A DNA stretch of 64,000 bases from Sorangium cellulosum So ce56 (GTDB lineage Bacteria; Myxococcota_A; Polyangia; Polyangiales; Polyangiaceae). A program made the position numbers and the translations under genes. This document shows, in pieces, positions 1 to 8,423 of the stretch (positions within the stretch are counted from its first letter, which is position 1; each line of letters begins with the position of its first letter). The notes under the pieces were generated by a model. It was given only the letters and a program-made list of their open reading frames with translations. It was not told the origin of the DNA and did no database searches. The stretch covers positions 4,732,501 to 4,796,500 of the forward strand of contig NC_010162.1 in the NCBI RefSeq assembly GCF_000067165.1, read 5' to 3'.

Positions 1-1
1 G

Positions 2-238
2 GAGGCCCGGGACCGGGCGGAGGCCGAGGCCGAGCGGGCCCGCGTCGCGGCCAACCAGGCGCGGATGGCGCGGGATGAGGCGCAGAAGGCGGAGGCCGAG
101 GCGCGAACGGCCGAGGCCAAGGCCACCGAGGAGGAGCAGAAGGCCAAGGCGGCGGCCGAGGCGGTGCTGCGGAGCAAGAACGAGCAGGAGCAGCTCATCG
201 AGCGGGCTGTGGGGAAGATCGGCGAGACGCTGAAGTAG
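2..238 (+). CDS. C-terminal end of an Ala/Glu/Lys-rich coiled-coil protein (5' end outside window)
   Basis: Frame 2 is open from the left edge to the TAG at 236-238 and gives about 78 residues rich in Ala, Glu, Lys and Arg with heptad-like spacing. It ends in the motif QLIERAVGKIGETLK. Such a run is almost certainly a long helix or coiled coil. No catalytic motif lies in the visible part, so the function is unknown. A decayed copy of the same 3' end lies at 5255-5536, where the last residues read ALIERTARTFKETLK, so this family has been duplicated locally. In both places propeller-repeat remains follow on the opposite strand. Confidence 0.6.
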   Translation, partial: EARDRAEAEAERARVAANQARMARDEAQKAEAEARTAEAKATEEEQKAKAAAEAVLRSKNEQEQLIERAVGKIGETLK

Positions 239-351
239 CGGGCGCTCCCTTGGGGGCTCGCTGGGGCGGCCGCGTTGTGGCCGCGTCGGGTCAGGGATGC
301 GGCTTCGCAGCGTCGAGGTGCGTGCGGAGCGCGCTGCGGCGGTGCGCCTCG

Positions 352-582
352 TCAAGGCGTTGTCGTGCCAGCCCCCTCGTCAAAGTGCAGGATCGTGCCT
401 TCCTCACCAATGGCAAAGACATTCTTTGGTCCGCTTCCCCATATGCGGTTTAGAGATTTTCGTGGGAGCGTCCCTGATTCCATGAGCTCCCAGTTGCCGT
501 GTTGGTAGTGCAGGATCGTGCCTTCGTCGCCGACGACGAAGACGTCCTCTGGCCCGCTTCCCCATACGGCATTCAGTGGCAT
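352..582 (-). pseudogene. Fragment of a beta-propeller-like repeat protein (two repeats)
   Basis: This 76-residue reading frame carries two repeats of the same type as the lipoprotein at 1117-3273: NAVWGSGPEDVFVVGDEG and NRIWGSGPKNVFAIGEEG, each followed by TILHY or TILHF. It has no signal peptide or Cys-rich stalk, and nothing upstream looks like the missing part. I read it as the 3' remnant of a diverged paralogue. It could still be expressed from the ATG at 582, but there is no convincing ribosome site. Confidence 0.6.
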
Positions 583-1116
583 CCCTGTTCGGCCTCACGC
601 CCCGTCTCCACATGAATGCGCTCATCATCCGCTCGCTCCTCGTCGCGTCCAACCGACCCGCCGCTCGCCTGGGTCTGGGTCGTCGCGGAGCGCCGGGTGC
701 CCGCGCCGCGCGAGGGTACGGCGGGTTACCTCCTCCTGGGAAGCCCCCGAGCCGGGTCTCCGTTCGCGGAGGGGCGGCCGGGATCGCAGAGGAGCTAGGA
801 GAGATCGAGCGCACGCGCGTGCGTCAGGCGGTCGATGCGGCGGACGGGGTACAGATGCGCGCGGCGGGGTGCCTCGGGATGCTCCGCGCGGGAGGGGACG
901 CGGAGCCTGTGACGAGCGGACCCGGGGAAAGACAGATCGAGGATAAGCTGCAAACATGGGTGCTCCACGGCAGCCTTGCGGCGCGAATGCGGCGAGGCGC
1001 GTCAGTTGCGGATGCGCTGTCGCGGTCGAGGTTCGTTCACAGATCGCTCCGGGTATCGCTTTCTGACGAGGGGCTGCATCGACGCCAGCGCTTCTTCTGA
1101 CCGGCAGGTGGCGTCG
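583..1116. other. Non-coding or decayed stretch, no gene recognised
   Basis: About 530 bases between the propeller fragment and the stop of the large propeller lipoprotein. Frames here are open only because of high GC; none has recognisable motifs or a good ribosome site. It is probably decayed DNA from the local duplication. Confidence 0.4.
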
Positions 1117-3273
1117 CTACTGCGTCGGCGGCGGCCCGATGTGACGGTAGATGGCGCCGTTCTTGCCAACGACGAAGGACGATCGGCCTGTGCCCCACAC
1201 GGCCAAAAACGAAGCATCAGTCGTCGAGTTGACTCGCAGCCAGGATATGCCGTCATAGTGCAAGAGCGTGCCTTCGTCGCCGACAGCAAAGACGTCGTGC
1301 GGCCCGCTGCCCCACACGCCATTGAGCGATTCCGACGTTGTCGAGTCCATCGGGCTCCAGCTCTGGCCGTCGTAGTGCAGGATGGTGCCTTCCATGCCGA
1401 CAGCAAAGACGTCGTGCGGCCCGCTGCCCCACACGCCGTGGAGTCCCGACGTCGTCGAATCCATCGGGCTCCAGCTGTGGCCGTCGTAGTGCAGGATGGG
1501 GCCATGGCTGCCGACAGCAAAGACATCGTTCGGCCCGCTGCCCCATACGCCAGTGAGCCATGGCAACGTTATCGAATCCATCGGGCTCCAGCTGTGGCCG
1601 TCGTAGTGCAGGATGGGGCCTTCCATGCCGACAGCAAAGACGTCGTGCGGCCCGCTGCCCCACACGCCATTGAGCCATGTCGACCTTGTCGAATCCATCG
1701 GGCTCCAGCTCTGGCCGTCGTAGTGCAGGATGGTGCCTGCGAAGCCGACAGCAAAGACGTCGTGTGGCCCGCTGCCCCATACGCCATTGAGAGATGTCGA
1801 CGTTGTCGAATCCATCGGGCTCCAGCTCTGGCCGTCGTAGTGCAGGATGGTGCCTTCACGACTGACCGCAAAGACGTCGTTCGGCCCGCTGCTCCACACG
1901 CCATTGAGCTCTGCCGACGTTTTCGAATCCATAGAGAACCAGGCCTCGCCGTCGTAGTGCAGGATGGTGCCTTCAGTGCCGACAGCAAAGACATCGTGCG
2001 GCCCGCTGCCCCACGCACCATTGAGATATACCGACGTTTTTGAGTCCATCGGATTCCAGCTCTGGCCGTCGTAGTGCAGGATGGTGCCTTCACGACTGAC
2101 CGCAAAGACATCGTGCGACCCGCTCCCCCACACGCCCATGAGGTATGTCGACGTTTTCGAATCCATCGGGTTCCAGCTCTGGCCGTCGTAGTGCAGGATG
2201 GTGCCTTCAGCGCCGATAGCAAAGACATCGCGCGGTCCGCTGCCCCACACGCCCGTGATCTGTTCCGACGTTTTCGAATCCATCGGGCTCCAACTCTGGC
2301 CGTCGTAATGCAAGATGGTACCTTCGGTGCCGACAGAAAAGACATCCTGCGGCCCGCTGCCCCACACGCCAACGAGCCATGTCGACGTTTTTGAATCCAT
2401 CGGGCTCCAGCTCTGGCCGTCGTAGTGCAGGACGGTGCCTTCACGGCCGACAGCAAAGACATTGTTCGGCCCGCTACCCCACACGCCATTGAGCCATGCC
2501 GACGTTGTCGACTCCATCAGGTTCCAGCTCTGGCCGTCGTAGTGCAGGATGGTGCCGTCACGACCGACAGCAAAGACATCGTTCGGCCCGCTGCCCCACA
2601 CGCCATTGAGCCATGCCGACGTTGTCGACTCCATCAGGTTCCAGCTCTGGCCGTCGTAGTGCAGGATGGTGCCGTCACGACCGACAGCAAAGGCATCGCG
2701 CGGCCCGATGCCCCACAGACCAGTCAAAGAAGAATCCGTGCTAGTTTTGTGGCGGCGCCAGTTCCAGTCTCCACACGGATCTGCGGACAGCTCATCGCAG
2801 GCGCTTGTGCATCTAGGCCGACCGAAATCGTAGCGTAGCTCTGCGCACGACGTGGTAACCGGTAAGCCGATGTCACATTTTTCATCGGCTGACTTCTCTC
2901 CGTCGCCGCAGCCTGACAACTTGCAGTCGCTTCGGCAACGCCCACCCAGTGCAGCATTCTGCAGCCCATTGCACATCGCATCGGTGGGCCTGACGTCGCC
3001 TGCACCGCAATCGCAGATTTCACCGTCCGCCTCATCAACGATGCCGTCGCCGCACATGTTACAAAGGTGGCTCCCGTCTTCCTGACGGGCGCAGTAAAGG
3101 CCGATGGGACAGAACCCCTCGCCGTTGTCGCACTCGACGCCGCCCCGGAGGCACGCACCTGTGATGGCGATCAACACCATCACGAACACCACCGCCACTG
3201 CATGACGAATCGCTCCTCTGCCTTGCCATCCGCCCGAGCCCACCGGATTGAGATCCATGTCCCGCTTCCGCAT
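1117..3273 (-). CDS. Lipoprotein with Cys-rich stalk and about 14 beta-propeller-like repeats
   Basis: This is a 718-residue surface lipoprotein. The N-terminus has basic residues, a hydrophobic core and a lipobox-like ITGAC (Cys41). A Cys-rich stalk follows with the myxobacterial disulfide-repeat pattern CGDGxxxxxExCD (CGDGIVDEADGEICD, then CGDGEKSADEKCD). From about residue 175 there are 14 repeats of 39 residues, consensus NGVWGSGPxDVFAVGxEGTILHYDGQSW; the last is degenerate. Repeats of this kind fold as propeller blades, often for ligand or surface binding; no substrate can be inferred. I chose the ATG at 3273 (MRKRDMD) because a GGAG lies just upstream; 3258 is an in-frame alternative. 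The frame stays open above 3273, but that DNA does not look coding. Related decayed pieces lie at 352-582 and 5585-5735. Confidence 0.85.
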   Translation of the reverse strand: MRKRDMDLNPVGSGGWQGRGAIRHAVAVVFVMVLIAITGACLRGGVECDNGEGFCPIGLYCARQEDGSHLCNMCGDGIVDEADGEICDCGAGDVRPTDAMCNGLQNAALGGRCRSDCKLSGCGDGEKSADEKCDIGLPVTTSCAELRYDFGRPRCTSACDELSADPCGDWNWRRHKTSTDSSLTGLWGIGPRDAFAVGRDGTILHYDGQSWNLMESTTSAWLNGVWGSGPNDVFAVGRDGTILHYDGQSWNLMESTTSAWLNGVWGSGPNNVFAVGREGTVLHYDGQSWSPMDSKTSTWLVGVWGSGPQDVFSVGTEGTILHYDGQSWSPMDSKTSEQITGVWGSGPRDVFAIGAEGTILHYDGQSWNPMDSKTSTYLMGVWGSGSHDVFAVSREGTILHYDGQSWNPMDSKTSVYLNGAWGSGPHDVFAVGTEGTILHYDGEAWFSMDSKTSAELNGVWSSGPNDVFAVSREGTILHYDGQSWSPMDSTTSTSLNGVWGSGPHDVFAVGFAGTILHYDGQSWSPMDSTRSTWLNGVWGSGPHDVFAVGMEGPILHYDGHSWSPMDSITLPWLTGVWGSGPNDVFAVGSHGPILHYDGHSWSPMDSTTSGLHGVWGSGPHDVFAVGMEGTILHYDGQSWSPMDSTTSESLNGVWGSGPHDVFAVGDEGTLLHYDGISWLRVNSTTDASFLAVWGTGRSSFVVGKNGAIYRHIGPPPTQ
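1200..2735. repeat. Tandem 117-bp coding repeats (about 13-14 units)
   Basis: The propeller repeats are conserved at DNA level: the run ccgtcgtagtgcaggatggt recurs about every 117 bases, and cccgctgccccacacgcc recurs in step with it. Units at about 2510-2620 and 2630-2740 are nearly identical. This suggests recent unit duplication or gene conversion, and the copy number probably varies between strains. Confidence 0.85.
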
Positions 3274-3878
3274 TCTCCACTCGCTTTCTCTCGCCTGACG
3301 GGCGTTCAGCTCGCCTCGGTGCGCACCGCGCTGAACGCTATGTGCGGCGCAATCATACGCCCGGCCACATGATCCCTGCACGTCCTTCGCCGGACGCGGG
3401 AGCCAAGCCGGAAGCCGTGAGGCCGGTCGGGGCGAGGCTCCCGGGGGCTCCGGCGAAAAGGGCTCCAGAGGTCGACCCACCCCGCGAACTGGGGCGCGTG
3501 GCGGCGCCGCGAAGCGATTTAGGGCCACGCTGGAGCGCTCAGCGCTGCCGTGGAGCGCACCAGGTCGATGATGCAGCGCTCCAGTACAATCCGGGCGCGG
3601 TTCAGCGCGGTCGTGAAGCGCTCCAGCGCGACCCTGGAGCGGCTCAGGGCGACGGGGGGACGCTCCAGCGCGATCGTCGACGGTTTTTGCCAGCAGAGCG
3701 ACGCTCGCACGCGCCGGTGCGGGCCCCGCGGGCGTGCTCGATCTCGGAGCGGCCGCGCGGTGCGGCGCGATCGGATCATTGCGCCGCCCGATGATCAGAC
3801 GATCGGGCCGCAAAGCGTGGGTTCCCGCAGCGCGGTGCGGCGCAGAGCCCGCAGTGGGGCGCCGGAGAAGCCGGTGGA
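3274..3878. other. Intergenic stretch with short GCTCCAG/CTGGAGCG repeats
   Basis: About 600 bases without a convincing gene. From about 3530 to 3690 the motifs CTGGAGCG and CGCTCCAG recur in both orientations every 20-30 bases. On the minus strand one frame reads as ALER/ALNR/VLER-type repeats (3519-3779, 86 codons), but it lacks a ribosome site and is probably a by-product of the repeats. Promoter sequences for the lipoprotein at 3273 must lie near 3280-3360; no clear boxes were seen. Confidence 0.45.
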
Positions 3879-5015
3879 TCAGAACACGAGCCGGGCGGAC
3901 AGGCTCGCCGCGTCGAACGACACGGCGGGTTGGACCTCGAGCTTCACGCCGCCGCGATCCTCGGTGCGGTAGGAGATCGGCCTGTTCATGAAGACCAGGA
4001 CCGTTCCCGTCATCGCGGTCGCTCCGCCTGCGATGAGCGCGCCGATCGCGAATCGTTCCTGGATGACGCTGACGTTGTACTCGTCGTCGCGCAAAGCCTC
4101 GCACGACGAATTGCACTCGCGGGTGAGGCGATCATTCGTCTCAGCGTGATCCGTCCGAGCATCCCACTCCAGCCCTGCGCCGACGGCGCTCAGCGCGATG
4201 CCCGCGCCAAACGTAGCCCAGGGGATCCATGCGGGCCACCTCTGGGTGGTGACCATGGTGTCGACGCTCAACGCGAGCTGCCCCGATGCCTCCTTGCCAG
4301 CGAGCACGACGATGGGCTTGACGACCGTGAAGTAGCCAGTCTTCCTCGCCGTGACGACGTGCTCTCCTTGCATCACCATCCGCCGACGGGTGCCGGGGCC
4401 GACGAACCAGGGCTTGCCGTCGAGCAGCACGGCGGCGCCCGGCTCGTCACAGCGGATCTCGATGGCGGCGAGCTCCTGCTCCACGAGCGCGCGCATCGTC
4501 GTGCGCGCCTCCCGCTCCGCATCGGGATCGAGCAACCCGGGCCCCCATTGCAGCGACATGCGCAGGTTGTCGTAGGCCAGCAGCGGCAGACCGATGCTCG
4601 CGAGCGCCCGTCCCAGGTAGAGCCGGAGCTCGGGGTGCTCCCAGACCGCCAGCGCCTGTTCGTATTTGGCCCGCGCCTCCGCAAGCATCATGCGCCGGTG
4701 CAGCTCCCGCGCCTCGTCGAACAGCGCCTGGGCCTTCCGTTTCCGGTCCTCGGGGACTCCCCGGTGCCATGGCAACGTCGATGACGACGCTGCCGCTGGC
4801 TCCCGCGCCGGCGTCGGCGCTGTCGAGGGGGGTGACTCCGCCGTCCCGGGCGCTGGAGCCAGCGGCGATGGCGATGACGACTCCGCCGTTGGCGGCGCCG
4901 CCTGGGCTCCCGCAGGCGGAGCGTACAGGGCCATGAGCGTGATGGGCGCGAGGCGCTTGAGGCAGGAGAGGCCGATCTGAATGGTTCGTTTGCGGGTCGT
5001 CGCGACGTCAGCCAA
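3879..5015 (-). CDS. Secreted or membrane-anchored PEGA-domain protein, probable TTG start
   Basis: A 378-residue protein. The start is best placed at TTG 5013-5015, because the strong Shine-Dalgarno run GGAGGAGAGG lies three bases upstream and the first residues (ADVATTRKRT) lead into a basic, hydrophobic signal peptide ending near AGAQA. A Pro/Ser/Ala-rich linker follows, then a helical TPR-like stretch (KAQALFDEARELHRRMMLAEA) and a PEGA-like domain (AAVLLDGKPWFVGPG, HVVTARKTGYF). Two hydrophobic segments near the C-terminus probably cross the membrane. Myxobacteria carry many such proteins, often near Ser/Thr kinases; a smaller relative lies at 13115-13939. The exact function is unknown; a cell-envelope role is inferred. 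Confidence 0.75.
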   Translation of the reverse strand: MADVATTRKRTIQIGLSCLKRLAPITLMALYAPPAGAQAAPPTAESSSPSPLAPAPGTAESPPSTAPTPAREPAAASSSTLPWHRGVPEDRKRKAQALFDEARELHRRMMLAEARAKYEQALAVWEHPELRLYLGRALASIGLPLLAYDNLRMSLQWGPGLLDPDAEREARTTMRALVEQELAAIEIRCDEPGAAVLLDGKPWFVGPGTRRRMVMQGEHVVTARKTGYFTVVKPIVVLAGKEASGQLALSVDTMVTTQRWPAWIPWATFGAGIALSAVGAGLEWDARTDHAETNDRLTRECNSSCEALRDDEYNVSVIQERFAIGALIAGGATAMTGTVLVFMNRPISYRTEDRGGVKLEVQPAVSFDAASLSARLVF

Positions 5016-5254
5016 GTGCCTCTCCTCCGGGGCGCCACCGAACTTCGAGCGCGTTTTCGCACCGGGCCGTCGGGCGCGGCGAGCAGATGTCGTTGCCCAG
5101 ACTACACATGCGTAGGCCCTTTTGTGAAGCGCCGGCGCGAAGAATGCTTCGGTTACCTGGGATGCTCGGAGTGCGGTGGTGGTCGGAATTCGGTCGCACA
5201 TGTGCGGAATCATGGGCTCGATCAGGGCACTTCCGGACACTGCCCGGTTCTGGC

Positions 5255-5536
5255 GGCCGCGGGGAGGTTGCGGTGCAAGGGGAGATGCAGGGCGAGGCGG
5301 AGGAGGCCCGAAGCGCGCGGAGGCCGAGGCCGGGGCGGCCCGCGCGGCGGCTGTCGTGGCGCGGACGGCGCGGGACACGGCGCAGCGGTCCGATGCGTAG
5401 GCGCGTCTCGCTCAGGTCAAGGCCACCGAGGGGGAGCGGAAGGCGAGGGAAGCGGCCGAGGTGGCGGTGCAGAGCGAGCGCGCGGGAGGCGCTGATCGAG
5501 CGGACGGCGAGGACGTTCAAGGAAACGTTGAAGTAG
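5255..5536 (+). pseudogene. Decayed copy of the coiled-coil gene end
   Basis: This stretch matches 2-238 over most of its length, including AAGGCCACCGAG, the block around CTGATCGAGCGG and the final TTGAAGTAGCGGG. It has an in-frame TAG (within gatgcgtaggcg near 5397) and a frameshift near 5488, so it cannot encode the full helix. It is a non-functional duplicate of the partial gene at the left edge. Confidence 0.7.
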
Positions 5537-5584
5537 CGGGTGCGCCACGGGAGGCGCGCCGTGGGACGTGGGCGGCGGGACTCG

Positions 5585-5735
5585 TCACGCCGCGGGTGCC
5601 CTGAAGCGAGGGTCCGTTGTCGAATTGACCTTCAGCCAGGAGCTACCGGCGTAGCGCAAGAACGCGCCTCCAGCGCCGACCGCGAAGACATCGTTCGGCT
5701 CACTTCCTCACACGCCATAGAGCTATGCCGATATC
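5585..5735 (-). pseudogene. Remnant of a propeller-repeat lipoprotein C-terminus
   Basis: Read on the minus strand this gives GSEPNDVFAVGAGGAFLRYAG then SSWLKVNSTTDPRF, the last blade and tail seen in the gene at 1117-3273 (SWLRVNSTTDASF). The Trp codon of the VWGSG motif is replaced by TGA, and another stop lies just upstream, so it is dead. It sits about 50 bases after the decayed coiled-coil end, repeating the arrangement at the left edge. Confidence 0.7.
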
Positions 5736-5769
5736 GGCGATGCCATGTGCCGCCATCTCCTTGCGGTCC

Positions 5770-5905
5770 ATCCCGCCAGCGCTCTCCGAGGCGCCGTTCC
5801 ACGACGCGCTCGACGTGACGCGCACGGCCACGTTCACGCCGGAGCAATGGGAGGTATACGAACGCGCGAAGATGGCGGAGGAGGGCGCTCGCGGTGGCGC
5901 GCTAG
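5770..5905 (+). pseudogene. Possible C-terminal scrap of a PD-(D/E)XK (Rpn/transposase-like) protein
   Basis: One plus-strand frame reads ALDVTRTATFTPEQWEVYER followed by AKMAEEGARGGAL. From memory this resembles the conserved tail of Rpn-type nuclease/transposase proteins common in Sorangium, just before the final helix. There is no upstream nuclease domain and no clean stop. This is pattern recognition only; it could be chance. Confidence 0.3.
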
Positions 5906-5927
5906 GAGGGCAGCCCCCCTGTCGCCC

Positions 5928-8390
5928 TCAGCGCTGCTGCGCCCCGAACCGCGCCTTCGCCGCGTCCACCGCGGCCTTCGTCCACTTGTCGACCTCGTCG
6001 TCCGTCAGCGTCCGCTCGGCCGACCGGAACCACAGCGCGAACCCCAGCGAGTGCGTCCCCGCCGGCAGCTCTTCGCCGCGGTACCGATCGAACATCTCGA
6101 CCTTCTCGCAGCGCTCTCCCGCGGTCGTCCGCAGCACCTCGAGCACCTCTCCCGCCGGCACGTCGAGCGGCAGGAGCAGCGCCACGTCGTGCCGCATCGC
6201 CGGGAACCGGCTCGGCTTCGCGGCCGCCGGCGCCTTGTACGCCGCCGCCACCGCCGCGAGATCCAGCTCCGCCACGACGGCCCCGCTCGTGATCTCCAGC
6301 GCCTCCCGGACGTCCGGGTGCAGCTCCGCCACGTACCCGACCTCGCGGCCGTCGAGCAGGACGCGGGCGCCCTTCTTCGGGTGCGCCCACGGCGGCGGCT
6401 CGCCCGCGAGGTCGAACGCCGGGGTCACGCTGCCCGCGAGCTCCGCAATCACCGCCTCGACCGCGCCCTTGCCGTCGTAGAAGTCGACGTCCTCGGGCCG
6501 CGTCAGGTAGCTGTCGCGCGGCCCCGCCAGGAAGATCGTGAGCCGCGTCGGCTCGTTCACCGGCGGCCGCTCGACCCGCGCCAGCTGGCCCGCGCCGCCC
6601 GCCTCGCCCTGCCACGGCAGGAACACCTGGCTCACCTCGAACAGCCGCACCCGCGGCACGTTGTACCGCTGCGAGCGCTGCACCACCGTGAGCAGCCCAG
6701 GGACGAGCGACGGCCGCATCACCGACTTCTCCTCGGAGAGCGGGTTGAGCAGCCGCAGGAGCGACCCGTCGTCGTAGCGCGCCGCCTTCAGCTCCTGGGG
6801 CGAAAGGAACGAGTACGTCACGGCCTCGTGCAGGCCGATCCCCGTGCAGATCTGCCGCACCCTGCGCCGCAGCCGGTAATCGCCGCGGGCGCCCGCGGGC
6901 GCGGCCCCCACGCGCGGCAGCCGGCTCGGGATCTGGTCGTAGCCAGCGATGCGCGCGACCTCCTCGATGAGGTCGATCTCCTCCGCGATGTCGGGCCGGT
7001 GCTCCGGCACCTCGACGAGGAGCCGGTCCGCCTTCTGCTCCAGCACCGAGAGCCCCAGCGTCTCCAGGATCTCCCGCGCGCGCGCCGGGGCCTCGGCCCC
7101 GATGATGCGCTGGTACCGCGGGAGCCGCAGCGTCAGGCGGCGCGGCGCGCGCGGCGCCACGTACGCGTCGATCGGCTCGCCCGCCGCCTCGCCGCCCGCG
7201 AGCTCGCAGATGAGCGCGCTCCCGCGGTCGCGCGACAGGGGGACCCCCGAGAGGTCCACCTCCCGCTCGAAGCGGTGCGACGCCTCGGTGTGGAAGCCGT
7301 ACCGGCGCGCCGACCTGCGGATCCCGCGCGGCTCGAAGTACGCCGACTCGAGGAACACCCGCCGGGTCGTCGCGGTGACGCCGCTGTCCGCGCCGCCGAT
7401 GACGCCCGCCAGGGCCACCACGCGGTCCGCGTCGGCGATGACCAGGTCGTCCTCGTCCAGGGACAGCTTCTGCCCGTCGAGCGCGACGAACGCCTCGCCG
7501 GGCTTGGCCCTCCGGATCTCGATCGGAAGCCGCAGCGTGTCGAGATCGAAGGCGTGGAGCGGCTGCCCCCGCTCGAGCATCACCAGGTTGGTCGCGTCGA
7601 CGATGTTGGTGATCGGCCGGACGCCGAGGCGGCCGAGCCGCACCCGCGCCCAGAGCGGCGAGGGGCCCACGCTGACGCCCTCGATCACCTGCCCGTCATA
7701 CCGGGGGCAGCGATCCCCGTCGCGCACCTCCACGGCGGCGCGTGTCTGCACGTCCGCGGGCGCTCCGGCCCCGTTCGCGCCGTTCGCTCGCGGCGCGGCG
7801 ACGGCGGGCGGGCGGAACGGCAGGCCGAGCACCGCGGCCACGTCCCGCGCCACGCCCAGGTGCCCCAGCGCGTCGGGCCGGTTCGGGGTGACGCTCAGCT
7901 CGATGATCCAGTCCTCGAGGCGAGGCTCCCAGTCGAGCAGCGATTGCCCCGGACGCCCGCCCTCCACGGTCAGGAGCCCCTCGTGGCTCGACCCGAGCCC
8001 GAGCTCGTCCTCGGCGCAGAGCATGCCGGGCGACGTGAAGCCGGCGACCGCCTTCTCGGTCAGTGTCACGAGCGCGCCGGTGCGGTCGAGCACCTGCGCC
8101 CCCACGGGCGCATAACAGACGAGCGCCGGAGCCGCCGGGATGACCGGCGCGCCGCACGCGACCTCGACCTCTCGATCGCCCGCGTCCACGCGGACCACCG
8201 TCAGGCCCTTCTTGCCCGCCGGGTGCGGCCGCGTCGCGACGACGCTCGCGAGGACCACCGAGCGCAGCGCGGCGCCGACGTGCGTCACGCGGTCGACCTC
8301 GAGCCCGCCGCGGCCGAGCGCCGAGGTCACCGCGTCGACGCCGGGATCGGCGCCGAGGATCTCTTGAAGCCACTTGTAGGATATCAACAT
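5928..8390 (-). CDS. pheT: Phenylalanyl-tRNA synthetase beta subunit
   Basis: The 820-residue beta chain of PheRS, which with PheS charges tRNA-Phe in the cytoplasm. It starts MLISYKWLQEILG, typical of PheT, and has the tRNA-binding (EMAP-like) region near residues 40-150 (GLTVVRVDAGD, CGAPVIPA). The B3/B4 editing region follows (HAFDLDTL, VALDGQKLSLDEDDLVIAD, ALAGVIGG), then B5, the synthetase-like core and a C-terminal anticodon-binding ferredoxin-like domain ending near KARFGAQQR. Length is normal for a full bacterial PheT. It lies 33 bases downstream of pheS in the same direction, the standard pheST operon. A short GC-rich inverted repeat overlaps its stop codon. Confidence 0.97.
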   Translation of the reverse strand: MLISYKWLQEILGADPGVDAVTSALGRGGLEVDRVTHVGAALRSVVLASVVATRPHPAGKKGLTVVRVDAGDREVEVACGAPVIPAAPALVCYAPVGAQVLDRTGALVTLTEKAVAGFTSPGMLCAEDELGLGSSHEGLLTVEGGRPGQSLLDWEPRLEDWIIELSVTPNRPDALGHLGVARDVAAVLGLPFRPPAVAAPRANGANGAGAPADVQTRAAVEVRDGDRCPRYDGQVIEGVSVGPSPLWARVRLGRLGVRPITNIVDATNLVMLERGQPLHAFDLDTLRLPIEIRRAKPGEAFVALDGQKLSLDEDDLVIADADRVVALAGVIGGADSGVTATTRRVFLESAYFEPRGIRRSARRYGFHTEASHRFEREVDLSGVPLSRDRGSALICELAGGEAAGEPIDAYVAPRAPRRLTLRLPRYQRIIGAEAPARAREILETLGLSVLEQKADRLLVEVPEHRPDIAEEIDLIEEVARIAGYDQIPSRLPRVGAAPAGARGDYRLRRRVRQICTGIGLHEAVTYSFLSPQELKAARYDDGSLLRLLNPLSEEKSVMRPSLVPGLLTVVQRSQRYNVPRVRLFEVSQVFLPWQGEAGGAGQLARVERPPVNEPTRLTIFLAGPRDSYLTRPEDVDFYDGKGAVEAVIAELAGSVTPAFDLAGEPPPWAHPKKGARVLLDGREVGYVAELHPDVREALEITSGAVVAELDLAAVAAAYKAPAAAKPSRFPAMRHDVALLLPLDVPAGEVLEVLRTTAGERCEKVEMFDRYRGEELPAGTHSLGFALWFRSAERTLTDDEVDKWTKAAVDAAKARFGAQQR

Positions 8391-8423
8391 GGGGAATCGG
8401 GGCTGCGGGCGAGGGGCAGTGGC

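Noticed and set aside
1200..2735. CRISPR or non-coding satellite
   Set aside because: The 117-bp period is a multiple of three and encodes conserved propeller blades in one frame.
3519..3779. 86-codon minus-strand frame with ALER-type repeats
   Set aside because: No ribosome site and the repeats are explained by the short DNA motif; kept only as an observation.
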